Of a stretch of DNA of 64,000 nt, positions 35,326 through 47,103 are shown one piece after another. This DNA is from Oenanthe sinensis (taxonomy: Eukaryota > Streptophyta > Magnoliopsida > Apiales > Apiaceae): NCBI GenBank assembly GCA_028671895.1, contig CM053806.1, positions 17,433,001 through 17,497,000 on the forward strand, read 5' to 3'. Position 1 is the stretch's first letter. Each line of letters opens with the position of its first letter. The translations under genes and the position numbers were made by a program. Below the pieces are notes generated by a model, which saw only the letters and a program-made list of their open reading frames with translations, was not told the DNA's origin and searched no databases.

Positions 35326-35505
35326 GATTAATTGTTTGTCTCGAGGATTAATTGTTATTTTACATTCGAGTCTCGAGGATTAATTGTTGTTTTATATTCA
35401 AGTCTTGAGGATTAATTGTTTATTTATATTCGTGTCTCGAGTATTAATTATTATTTTATAATCGAGTCTCGAGTGTTAATTGGTTGTTTAAGGATTAATT
35501 AATAA
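35326..35505 (+). repeat. Tandem array of about 40-bp units inside the Gypsy-like LTR
   Basis: Four to five diverged units of the form TCTCGAGGATTAATTGTT followed by an AT-rich tail (T-rich, then ATTCGAG). Unit starts are near 35338, 35373, 35404, 35440 and 35465. Spacing varies slightly. Confidence 0.75.
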
Positions 35506-36527
35506 TTGAGTTTATATTTTATTTATTGGTTTGTTTGGTTTAACAATGAGGTGTTTTAACACCGGGAAACATCCACTTTCATAGGGGACATTTCCCATTT
35601 TCTTTTAATAGAAATGTGTCTAGGATAAGTGTATAAGTATAATTAGGTTATAAACGCTCGTTGAATATAGCGCGCGTTGCAGTTCAAGGATTAAAGTAAA
35701 ATCTTATATTTGACTATAGAAGTAGCTAGATGCGCGGACTCGATCTCGATAGTTCATACTCGTAGCAATCGCAGGAGTGTCAGATCAAAGAATTATTATA
35801 TGGTTATACCATGACACGGAAGAAGGAAATAGTTGTGTTACTTCGACCGTACTTAATTGCTAATAACTAAAGGCAAGTATTTTCTTCTTGATAATCTTAA
35901 ACACTTTTATTTTCTATTTCAGTTATTCATATCATAATAAATAGTTATTGTTCAGAGCTATTTGTGAATCTTAAATATTTTTATTGGGCAACAGAGTTAC
36001 TTGATTTTGGTACTCTTGATATTGAAAGTTAAGTATAATAAACACATCATATCTAGTGTTAATCTAGTAATTATAACGAGGATATGGTCTGTATTTAAAA
36101 TAAGCATACCTATGATTTTGGGTTGCTCTATTGGATTAAAATTTATTTAGTGTAAGTGGCCATGGAGTAGGTAACCAATCCATCTTCCTATAGGCTAACA
36201 TTACTTGTCTATCCGGTACCTATTGAGAAATCATTGTTATATCTATAGGTATAGAAATGTATCGATAAGCTATAAAGGGGTCCTATTGATTTCGAACCTG
36301 ATCAGGGAGAAATAGTGTTTATATGTTGTATCCAATCCATATTGCCTGTGTGGTTATTATATATTGTGATTCTGCAGATGATTCATTTTTATTACATACT
36401 GCACTGTTTCAGTTTCGAGAAAAAGTGTGATTTACTTACTGTTTGGTTTTTATTATAAACTGATTTGCATTTCCGCTCTTTACTCTCATTCATATATCCT
36501 GGTTTTATTTAAAATGATTTATATATA

Positions 36528-36830
36528 CACTACAAGGAAAATGGTTAAAAGTGATTGGACAAAAATGACCAACGAAAATGCGGGAGAGTTAAAACTGACT
36601 GACACGTGATTGATTAGTTTTGTGGGGGATAAAACCGACCGACAAGTAATCGGTCGGTTTTGTGATTTGTAAAGAAAAGAAACGAAACCGTGTAGATGAC
36701 GTGGAAGACCAAACCTATTGGATTGAAAATTTTATTAAAATAATTTAAATTAAAGCTTGTGTACTGTCATAGATAAAACAGTGTCATTTTGCTTTAAAAG
36801 ATATAACCGACCGACCTTCGGTTGGTTTTA
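36528..36830 (+). repeat. Left terminal and subterminal repeats of the CACTA element
   Basis: After the terminal repeat come AACCGACCGACAAG with facing CGGTCGGTTTT (about 36631-36660) and ACCGACCGACCTTCGGTTGG (about 36809). Such motifs are where CACTA DNA-binding proteins act. Confidence 0.8.
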
Positions 36831-36884
36831 ATAGTTACTTTTTTCAATACAAGCTTTATTTTTTTAGAAGAGTAAAGTAGACAA

Positions 36885-36975
36885 GAAGAAGAAGGAGGAG
36901 GAGGAGGAGGAGGAGGAGGAGGAGGAGGAGGAGGAGGAGAAGAAGAAGAAGAAGAACAAGAACAAGAACAAGAAG
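36885..36975 (+). repeat. GAA/GGA microsatellite in the CACTA leader
   Basis: A purine run of GAA, then about 15 GGA triplets, then GAA and AACAAG repeats, ending near 36975. It lies upstream of the transposase ATG. Pro/Ser-rich minus-strand frames here are shadows of the run. Confidence 0.9.
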
Positions 36976-37124
36976 AATATATAATGTAAGATTTCATCAC
37001 TTTGAATATATATATGTATGTAGGTCATAATTCTATATAAATGCATGTGTATTTATAATTATTTTTTGATCTTTTAATACTTTGTTACATGCTAAATTAT
37101 TGTTTATAATATATATTTATGTAG

Positions 37125-38440
37125 ATGGCAAACAATGATCGAAGTTGGATATGTAAACGATTACAAAGTGATAAAATTTCTCTAAGTCCTGAATATAAAT
37201 ATGGTGTGAAATATTGTTTAAATTTTGCAAGTAAGAATGGAATGGAGGGAGATAAGACAAAATGTCCTTGCAAAAAATGTAAAATTTTGAATTGGTTGCC
37301 AATTGATGAAATTAGATTTCATTTAATCTCCAATGGGATGAGTGAGGGTTATACGGTGTGGAATTCGCATGGTGAAGTTATTCGAAGGGAAGAGAATCGA
37401 CAATCACATTCGCATCATCATAGGGAATCTTCAAGGATAGAACAACCGGTAGATTTTAATGCGATGTTACATGATTTTGCGGGTGAAAATTATGATTTTT
37501 ATAATACCACGGGTACTAGTAATGTAGAAGAAGCTCCAAATGATAGCATTAAAAATTTGTACAAGGTGAATGTTGAAAATGGAGTTCCCATCTATCCCGG
37601 AAATACAAAATATACAAGAATAAGTTTTACTTCTAAACTATTAGAATTTAAAAATGTTGTTCATTATAGCGATAAAGCTTTTGATAGTTTAATTAAACTT
37701 ATTATGGATGTGTTTCCAAAGCAACATACTTTGCCCGAATCTTGTTATCATATGAAAAAGATTATAAAGAGTTTGAGGATTGAATATGAAAAAATTGATG
37801 CATGCGAGAATGATTGTATGTTATTTTACGGAGATGACAAGGATAAGATTGTATACGATATATGTGGTTGTAATCGTTACAAAGACGTAGCAAGGAAAAA
37901 TGGTAAAAAGATACTCAAAATTTTTTTTAAGACATTTTCTTTTAATTTCTCGACTACAACGCTTGTATATATCGGCACACATGTCCGAACATATGAGATG
38001 GTATAAAAATTGAGAAATGAACAAGGGAGAAATTAATCATCCTGCTGTCGCAGACGAATGTAAAAAGTTTGACCTCCGATTCCCATCATTTGCCCAAGAG
38101 GTTCGTAATGTGAGGCTTGGTTTTACGACGGATAGTTTCAACCCATTTGGTAAAACGGAAAAAGCATATAGTGTGTGGCCCATAATAATTCTCATTTATA
38201 ATCTCCCACCTTCGATGTGTATGAAAAAGTCATATATGTTTATTACTGATATAATGTCAGGTCCAGATAGTGTTAGAAAAGATATTAACGTATATCTAAG
38301 TTCTCTCATTGATGAATTGAAGACATTATGGCGTACCGGAGTAGAAACATATGATCAATCTACCAAACAAAATTTTACATTGAGAGCGGCACTTATGTGG
38401 ACTATTAGTGGCTTTCTCGCTATGACTATGATAAGTGGTT
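37125..38440 (+). pseudogene. TNP2-type CACTA transposase, first part
   Basis: It starts MANNDRSWICKRLQSDK. The transposase-associated domain has the CPCKKCKILNW cysteine cluster and RFHLISNGMSEGYTVWNSHGE. The TNP2 core begins with ACENDCMLFYGDD and CGCNRYKD. Near 37920-37965 the frame shifts at a T-run, so the open frame ends at 38006 while homology continues in another frame (HMRWYKN, then a TGA). Homology then runs in the frame from 38017: AVADECKKFDLRFPSFAQEVRNVRLGFTTDSFNPFG, YNLPPSMCMKKSYMF, IDELKTLWRTGVETYD and AALMWTISGF. Element B cuts it at 38440. TNP2 would excise the element in the nucleus; this copy cannot. Confidence 0.9.
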
Positions 38441-39753
38441 TGTAAAGCATAATGTAATGTAGTATGTAATAGTGATAACGATAACTCAACTAAGAAACAA
38501 AGACAGATAAATAATACTAAAATTCAGCACAGGAATCCAGAAGGACATACAAACAGAAGGCATACATACATCATTGCAGAACAGTCAAGATGTAAAGTTT
38601 ACTGAACGACAGCGAGAGAAGTTCATTAATATGTTTAGGCCTCAGCAGCAAATAAGTGTTCAGTAGATTTTAGACTAAAGGCAATGCAATGATTCAAGTA
38701 CAGTTGTCAAAGGGTTTCAGTGATCAGAAGTAATGGAGCAGTCCAAAGATAATCAGCTGAAACATAACAAAAATCAAGGGAATTCAATTCAGTGTTAGTC
38801 GTTTGTGAACCAGAACAGTGCACTAAGCGTCAGCACAACTAGAAAAGAATTGTCTTGATTAATCAGAAGAAAATCAGTTGATCAAGCCAGAAGAGTGAAA
38901 TTCAAGTAATAATTACTACAAGCACTTCAAGTAATATGTTAAGGCAAGTAGTATTGCATTTGATAGCTCCTACACTCTTGAAGTACTCTAGAGGTGCCAC
39001 CAACTTTGTAAAGGAGCATCAAACCAAGAATAAAGCTAAGTGGAGTCAAGAAGATGGTTTGTGGCACCTTCACAAGGGATTGGGAGTGCAGGCATAACAA
39101 AATTTGTTGTGGCGCCACAAAAGGTTAAGGGAAAGGTTTGTGGCGCCTACACACTACATCCAGTGTGCAGGAGCAACAAAGAAGAATAAGGCGCAACAAA
39201 TCTTGATCAAAAGCATAACTCAAGTAGAATGAAGGTTTGTGGCACATACATACTACATTCAGTGTGCATGCGCAACAAGAGGTGCAACATAACTTGTTAG
39301 AGGTGCAACAAACTTCTAGAGGTGCAACATACTTCTTTTTGGCGTCTACACACCACCACCACTCTTGTAGGCGCAATAAAGGATTTAAACAATTGTGGAA
39401 ATCAATTTCCAAAAGTCTACAAATTATATATGGGTAAAAATCAATATGGACAGTAAGGTATTCATTCATCACCAACAAAAGAGATACAGACGGGAGCTCC
39501 ATTAAAGACATACATTTATATCAACCAATTGTACTTCTGTTGTAATATTGATTGAACCCATTGAAGCTAATCATTTGATTAGAAGTGTAGCACCTCAGGG
39601 ATTTAATAATACATTGTTATTTCCCCGAATCTTTGTGTTTCATTTACTGCCATTTTAATATCTCAAGAACACATACACTTAATCCGCAATATAACGAAAA
39701 CTCTACCACATCATATTCAACCCCCCCCTTCTATGATGATTTGGGACCTAACA
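38441..39753 (+). repeat. 5' LTR of element B
   Basis: Begins TGTAAAGCATAATG and ends GGGACCTAACA, with TTCAACCCCCCC near the 3' end as in element A. Between about 38990 and 39375 it carries repeated palindromic units of the form GGCGCCTACACACT...AGTGTGCAGG(A/C)GCAACA, here partly decayed. Confidence 0.95.
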
Positions 39754-39754
39754 A

Positions 39755-39767
39755 TTGGTATCAGAAC
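39755..39767 (+). other. Primer-binding site of element B
   Basis: TTGGTATCAGAAC follows the LTR after one base. It matches the initiator-methionine-tRNA primer site except near the end (AAC for AGC). Confidence 0.85.
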
Positions 39768-40039
39768 TTGTTGATTGAAGTTACAAATCAAGATCCAAAA
39801 ATAGTTTTTCGAAAAAGTGCATTTTTAGATCTAGAAAAATTTATATTGAAATTTCTTTATTATTAAAGAAAATTCAATTTCGAATTTTTCAAAGATTTTA
39901 AGTTCACTAATTTTAAAAAGACTATCAATCATCAAGAATTCGAATTAAATTTTTATTTATCAATATTTAATTTTTATTCGAATTAATTTTAATTTTTAAG
40001 AAATTAATTATTTCTTGAGATTTAAAATTCTTCACAACC

Positions 40040-42536
40040 ATGAGTACCCAAAAACTTAATAGCATCAAAATTTCAGCCTTTGATAAAAATGAATACATTT
40101 TATGGAATAAGAAGATGTCCACTTTCATCAAATCAGCTAATTCTCAATACATGGGAATTTTGGAAAATGGACCCTATGTACCTCAGAAGCTGACACCAGA
40201 AACAGTCTCAGATGACGGTGAACGGATTATACAAGGATTTACCCCAAAGGATCCTTCAGAGTACACTGACACTGACAAAGATCGAGTTGCATGGGATAAT
40301 CATCTTCAATGTATCCTAATGGATTCACTGGACACTACAATGCTGAATCAAGTGATTAATTACACCAGTTCCAAATAAATGTAGGATACGATTGATCTGC
40401 TAATGGAAGGTACAGCAGAAGTGAAGGAGAACAGGCTGGATATTCTTACATCCCAGTATGAAGCGTTCAAGTCACTACCAGGAGAAAGTATCACTCAAGT
40501 CTTTGAGAGATACAACAAATTGTTGAGTGACTTATCATTGCATGTGAAGGCTTATTCACGTAGGGAGATCAACAGAAAATTCATGTTGACACTACCAGCA
40601 CACCTGGAACACAAAATCTCTGTCATCAGAGAGAGAAGTGACATAAATGACATGTCCATTGAAATTCTATATGGGAAGCTCAAGACTCGTGAAATGGAGT
40701 AAGAGCAGAGACAAATCATTTATGGGTCAGGTACAGTGGACAGTAAGAATACAGCACTGTTAAAGACTACAGCACTTGTAGCCAAGGATTTGGCTGTAAC
40801 AGATACCAGCTCAGTAAAGCCTGTTGTTGAGATAGAAAAGATTCTAGAAGCTGAAATTTCAGAGAATGCTCAAGCAGGTGATGAAGATGACTTCTACTTA
40901 ATGGAAGAACTTGAACACTTGGAAAACAAGACAATGGCTTATATGGCAGGAAAGTTCAAGAACCTCAGGTTTAGGAGGAACCCTAAGTACAAATTCAAGA
41001 GTAACTCAAGTTACAGTGGTTCCAGTTTCAGAAACAGTAACCGAGGTGGTTCGTCTTCAGGGTCTTATAGCAAAGGAGGTTACAAGATGGGGATGGTAGA
41101 CCGCAGTAAGTTCAAGTGCTATAACTGTGATGAACCCGGGCATTTGGCTACAGAATGCCAGAAGCCTAAGCAAGGAAAAGAAAGAAAGGAATCGTATGAC
41201 GAACTTAACAAAAATATGATGCACTAGTAAAGAAGCATCAGGGCAGAGCTTATATAGCCGAGGGAAAGAGCTGGGATGACTCAGATAATGATGAAGAGGA
41301 GACATATGGAAATATTGCACTAATGGCAGACTCTTCAGAGGCATCACCTCAGTCATCCAAGTAATCATTTCTTTCCACAGTTGATATGTCTAATTCTGAT
41401 TATAAGAAATTGTAGAAGATCTTAGTGTAGAAATGTTTAACATTCACACAAGCGTGCTAGCATCTGAAGAAGAAAATGTTAAACTAGTTCTAAAGAATAA
41501 AATGCTAGAAGCTAGAAATGAAGAACTAGAGCTTGCATGTGTTAACCTAGAAGATCTGAAACAGAAGTTAGAATATCTACAAAATAGAGACAAATGCATC
41601 CAGGAAGTGGAAACTGCGCTTAGGAATAAAATTTCTGAGTTAGAGTTAAAACTTCAGGCTTATAAGAAATTTGTTAATCTTGTTAAGGAAGCAATAGATA
41701 AACAATTCATAGGTCAGAAAATAGGAATATGATTTGACTATGATAAAAAGGAAGAAAAGAGACATGTGGAATCAATTGTTGAGGAAAGTCCTGTGAAGCA
41801 AGATATTCCACATATGTTAAAAAATGTTGCTAAGCCCCTATACAAGAAGTTTGTCTTCGAACCCCTTGATGAAGAACGAATGTTAATGAAAGAAGAAATT
41901 CTTGATGAGGATCAAAAGAAAGAGGAAGTAAGTAAAGAAGAGTTGCCTAAGAAATCTGTAAAAATTGTAGAACCTAATGAACAGATTAAAAGTAATTTAG
42001 GCAACAAGGATGAAAAGAAGAAAGCTAACAAAAATGGCAAGATAGGTGTTAACAAGAAAAATGATTATGCCTATTCTTCCAAAGAAATTAGGAAAGTTTG
42101 TAATAATTATAATTTTACTGGTCATCTTACGCATACATGCAAAAAGATAAAAGTAGTAAAAGAAGAAACTCCTAATGTGCTTGCCATGCCCGCCATGTCT
42201 ATCCCTCATCAACCATGTGGTAAAGTAGGATGCATGCCATGTGCTTTCAACATCATATCTGCATACATAAACTTAATAAATTCATCATCTAGTACTTGCA
42301 TGAATACAGATGTGAACATGAATAAAAAGCATGTTAGGGCAAAGACTGCTAGTCATCCTAAGTCTAGGAAGGAAGCCCATATCCCTAAGCCTAAAGATAT
42401 TCCTGTCAAGGCTAAACCAAAGGGCAAGGGCACAGTCGATGAGAAAGACAAGGACCAGAAAATTTCTGCAGCTAAATATGTTTACTTATCTAAGCCTCTT
42501 GGACCCAATCAAATTTGGGTGCCAAAGAAGAAGTAA
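40040..42536 (+). pseudogene. gag of element B, interrupted
   Basis: It starts MSTQKLNSIKISAFDKNEY, like the gag of element A. Open pieces 40040-40378, 40403-40702, 40736-41227 and 41766-42536 are separated by stops or frame changes. The gag domain shows GTAEVKENRLDILTSQYEAF. The zinc knuckle CYNCDEPGHLATEC is at about 41118-41160. A second, degenerate knuckle reads CNNYNFTGHLTHTC near 42098, with a tyrosine for the second cysteine. The cluster PCGKVGCMPCAFN lies near 42213-42252 and corresponds to PCGIMNCMLCAFN in element A. Stops near 40375-40385 and 40700 suffice to kill it. Confidence 0.9.
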
Positions 42537-45500
42537 TCAATCTGTGGTTGCAGGGCATAGCAAAGAACAAGCGTGTCATGTGGATTCTTGACAGTGGTTG
42601 TTCAAGGCATATGACTGGTGATAGGGCCCTGCTATCAGATGTGATTGAGAAAGCTGGCCCGATAGTGACCTTTGGAGATAACAGCAAGGGATTCACAATG
42701 GGATATGGCAATCTGGAAATTAGAAATGTTATCATAGAAAATATCTCTCTTGTGGATGGATTAAAGCACAACCTTCTAAGTATCAGCAGTTCGCCGACAA
42801 GGGCTTTAAAGTAACTTTTGAAAAAGAAAGATGTGTAATCCAAAACAGGAAACATGCGAAGCTTGCTCTTCAAGGAGTGAGAAAGGGGAATCTTTTTGTG
42901 GCTGACTTATTCTCTGCAAGTAAAGGCGAAGCTCAATATTTTTACAGCAAAGCTTCAACAGAGGACAGTTGGTTATGGCACAAGAAACTTTCACACCTAA
43001 ACTTTAAAGCAATGAACTCTTTAGTCAAGAGGGAATTGGTTAGAGTCTTACCTGAGATGGAATTCTGTCAAGAAGGTATGTGTGAAGCATGTGAAAAAGG
43101 GAAGTCAAAGAAAGCATCTCACCGAAGCAAATATTCTTCAGACATTACTGAACCACTTCAACATTTGCATATGGATTTATTTGGCCCAGTAAATGTCATG
43201 TCTATGTCAAGGAAGAGATATGTACTAGTAATTGTAGATGACTACTCCAAGTACACATGGGTGTTGTTTCTAGCCTCAAAGGATGAAGCCCCTCAAATAA
43301 TCATTGATCACATAAAGAAGATAGAAGTAGAAGCTGGTTTGCCTGTCAGAAAAATAAGGTCTGACAATGGAACAGAATTCAGAAATGTAACCCTGAATGA
43401 ATTCTGGTTGAAAACGGAATTTCAAGACAATACTCAGCGCCCAAAACTCCACAACAAAATGGAGTAGTAGAAAGGAAGAACAGAACTTTGGTTGAAGCAG
43501 CAAGAACAATGCTGAATGAAGCTAAGTTACTTCTATACTTTTAGGTTGAAGCAGTCAACACAGCTTGCTACACTCAGAATCATACCCTGATTAATAAAGA
43601 TCATGATAAGACTCCATACGAGATAATGGAAAAAAAGAAACCAACACTGAAATACTTTCATGTGTTTGGAACAAAGTGCTTTGTATTGAAAGATGATGAG
43701 CATCTAGGAAAGTTCGAATCCAAGGCTCATGAAGGCATATTTCTTTGCTACTCTTTGGAATCTAAGGCGTACAGGGTTTATGTGATTGAACACAAGAAGT
43801 TCATTGAAAGCATGAATGTAACTTTCGATGATATCAAGCTCCCTAGTCTACAAAGAACAGACGACACTGAAACTCAGCAGTTTGAAAACTTGAACTCAGA
43901 TGGAGGTGAAATGGAAACTGAAGCTGCAATAGAAAGACAAGTACCGAATGAGAATATCAACAATGATGATTCTGACCCTAGTAGTGGAAACAGTGGAAGA
44001 TTCACAGAAACTGCTAGTAGTGATAGAGAATCTCATTTCAACCAAGCAGCAGTTCAGGGGGAGCAACTGAAAGATCTACTAGCAGGACTCAGCACGTCAA
44101 TGATAATCAAGTTGAATCATCTAGGACACTTCTGCCAAGACATAGGGTGTGGAGTAGAGATCACCCCTTTGAGTTGATTCTAGGAAATCCATATGCTAGA
44201 GTTCAAACTAGACGTGCTTCTAAGAATGAATGTTTATTCTCTGGTTTTATCTCTGAAATAAAGCCAAAGAAAGTGGAAGAAGCATTGGAAGATCCAGATT
44301 GGGTAATAGCTATGCAAGAAGAACTTAATCAGTTTTAGAGACAAAAAGTGTGGAAGCTGGTACCCAGGCCAAAGAACAAGTCTATAATTGGCACAAAGTG
44401 GGTATTCAGAAATAAATTGGATGAAGATGGCATTGTTACGAGGAACAAAGCCAGACTGGTTGCTAAAGGTTATTATCAAGAAGAAGGAATAGATTATGAT
44501 GAAACATATGCACCAGTGGCAAGACTTGAAGCTATCAGGATGTTTCTGGAATTCGCAGCACATTCCAACTTTAAAGTTTATCAAATGGATGTGAAGAGTG
44601 CATTCCTGAATGGATAGCTTGAAGAAGAAGTGTATGTGGAACAACCCCCAGGGTTTGAAGATCCAGAATTTGTAGATTTTGTATACTTCATCTTCAAGGC
44701 ACTCTATGGCCTAAAGCAAGCACCTCGAACATGGTATGACACTCTATCTATATTTCTACTTAAAAATGGTTTCACTAGAGGTGTCATAGATAAGACTCTA
44801 TTTCATAAAATGCATAAAAATGCCATGATATTAGTACAAGTATATGTGGATGACATTATATTTGGTTCTACTAACGATCAGTTGTGTAGTAGATTTGCTA
44901 AGCTAATGCAGAGTAGGTATGAAATGAGCATGATGGGAGAGCTAAATTACTTCCTTGGACTCCAAGTAAGCCAAAGGAAATATGGAATCTTCATTTTCCA
45001 GACCAAGTACATCAAAGATCTTTTGAAGAAGTATAGTCTTGAAGATGCATCAACAACTAAAATTCCAATGGCAACGACCACTAATCTTGATCAAGATGAA
45101 CCTGGTAAGAAGGTAGATATCACAAGCTACAGAGGTATGATCGGCTCATTACTTTACCTAACTGCAAGTAGGCCAGATATTATGCTTTCTACATGCTTGT
45201 GCGCTAGGTTCTAGTCTAAGCCCAAAGAATCACATCTTATAGCTGTAAAATGGATTTTTAGATATCTTAAGGGAAGTCTGAATCTTGGAATTTGTTACCC
45301 TAAAGATACAGGTTTTGACCTTATTGGCTATACAGATTCTAATTATGCAGGGTGTAGGATTGATAGAAAAAGTACATCAGGGAGTTGTCAATTCCTTGGT
45401 AGAAGATTGGTGTCCTAGTATAGCAAGAAGCAGCACTCAGTTATAATGTCTACAGCTGAAGCTGAATATGTTGCTGCTGGAAGTTATTGTGCACAAATTA

Positions 45501-45775
45501 TGTGGATAAGGAACCAACTTTAAGACTATGGATTGTTGCTGAACAAAATTCCAATATTTTGTGACAACACAAGTGTCATAGCCATCACAAACAATCCTGT
45601 TCAACATTCAAGGACCAAGCGCATTGATATCAGGTATCATTTCATTAGAGAGCATGTCATGAATGGTACTGTAGATTTACACTTTGTACCTACAGAGCAG
45701 CAAATTGCAGACATCTTCACTAAACCACTGGATGAAAACACTTTCACCAGGCTGGTTTTGAACTTGGGATGTTAA
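42515..45775 (+). pseudogene. pol of element B, interrupted
   Basis: It begins in the -1 frame relative to gag and overlaps the gag end by about 20 bp. Motifs in order: protease ILDSGCSRHMTGDRA; pre-integrase HKKLSHLNFKAMNSL and CEACEKGKS; integrase VDDYSKYTW, IRSDNGTEF and, in a new frame, PQQNGVVERKNRT; reverse transcriptase QMDVKSAFLNG and VYVDDIIFGS; RNase H end FCDNTSVIAITNNPVQHSRT. Frame changes occur near 42800, 43430 and 44150. Stops near 44338, 44617, 45213 and 45417 include TAG codons where element A reads Gln, Glu or Trp. It cannot produce a full polyprotein. Confidence 0.93.
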
Positions 45776-47103
45776 ATTCTATTAACTAATAAGTTAGTAA
45801 TCAAAAACTGCAATTTGAAACTGATAAATTCACTTGTTGATTAATTTCAATATTTTTAGGACTTGTGAATTTATTTATCAAATTATTTTCCAATAATTAA
45901 GATTAAATATTAGATAAATACCTTGTGCATGCCTGCTAACTTTATTAATCTAGTATTCATTTAATTTTAATTTTAAAAAATATTTTAAGTGCTTGTATTT
46001 AAATGATAAATTCTTGGCACTTAATATATTCATTTATTATTTAAAATTATTTTAAGCAAAAAGAATAAATATTCATATTTATTCTTATATTTAAAATAAA
46101 AGTAAAATAATAAGAAGCATAATTTATTTATGATAATAATTTTAGCAATTAATTTTATTATTATTAATAATAAATATTTTGTGAAATAATATTTATGGAT
46201 AATTAATTATACAAATTATTCATAAATATTATTTATTTATTTATTAGCAAAATCTGGGAACCCTTGAGATTTTCTCCAAGTACTTAGTGGCGCATTAATA
46301 GTTTAGTGGCGCCTATACAGTCGTTTGACTGTATAGGCGCAACATAATCATCCTCAAGTACTTAGAAAAATTCATGTTAAATATCAAGTGACGCCTTAGG
46401 TTTTGTTGCACCAACACAGTGTCACCACTATAGAGGTGCAACAAACCACTAAGATTTTGTTGCTGTCTTGTGGCACTAGTTTATTTATGTGGCGCCAACA
46501 CAGTGAATACACTGTGGAGGCGCAACATAAATAAACTTAGTATTTTAGTTGCGCTTATAATTTTAGTGGCGGCTATACAGTGTGAACACTGTATAGGCAC
46601 AATAAAAGCACTTAAACAAATTTTCTTTGTTATGTGGCGCCTATATATATAAATGTGTACTTGTTCATTTTCATATTTATTTTGTGGCGATACATACACC
46701 TACTTACAGTGCTAAGAACTTAGAAGCGCAAAAAAATTATCAAATTTTAATCGAACATATCTAACTCAATTTTTGTCCGATTTTAAAACCGAAACCAGAT
46801 ATATGGAACCCACAATCTGCCTGATAATTTGCAAGTGGTACCATTGTTTTTGGTGGAGTTATTAAAAATTATCATTTTTACCAAAAATCGACTGATTGGT
46901 TAGGGTTTGTTAATTGTTTAATCGATTAAAAATTAAAATAAAATCAAAAGTGTGCTCAGAATTACTAGGAGATTAACAAATAATTATCTTACGAAAATCC
47001 AAGTAATTTTTTTAATTTTAGGGTTTGGTTAGTAATTTACTAAAATTATTCGATATTAATTAGTAATTTTAATTCGTAAAAATTATCTCTCAATTTATTA
47101 AAA
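45776..47103 (+). other. Non-coding gap between pol and the third ORF of element B, with hairpins
   Basis: No gene. The first 480 bp is AT-rich. From 46285 to 46740 there is a series of GGCGC-type inverted repeats. One at 46309-46340 has a perfect 14-bp stem (left arm GCGCCTATACAGTC) and a 4-nt loop. Others centre near 46507 and 46590. Each is flanked by TGTGGCGCC or TAGTGGCG on the left and GGCGCAACA on the right. The same family sits in the LTRs. The leader of the third ORF follows. Confidence 0.85.

Noticed and set aside
36461..36466. TGATT followed by TG as the left edge of the Gypsy-like LTR, matching TGATT after 53568
   Set aside because: The sequence to its left already looks like LTR, and a pentamer match in AT-rich DNA is weak. 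The left edge is left open.
36794..37046. Pro/Ser-rich minus-strand frames
   Set aside because: Products of the GGA/GAA microsatellite; no start or domain support.
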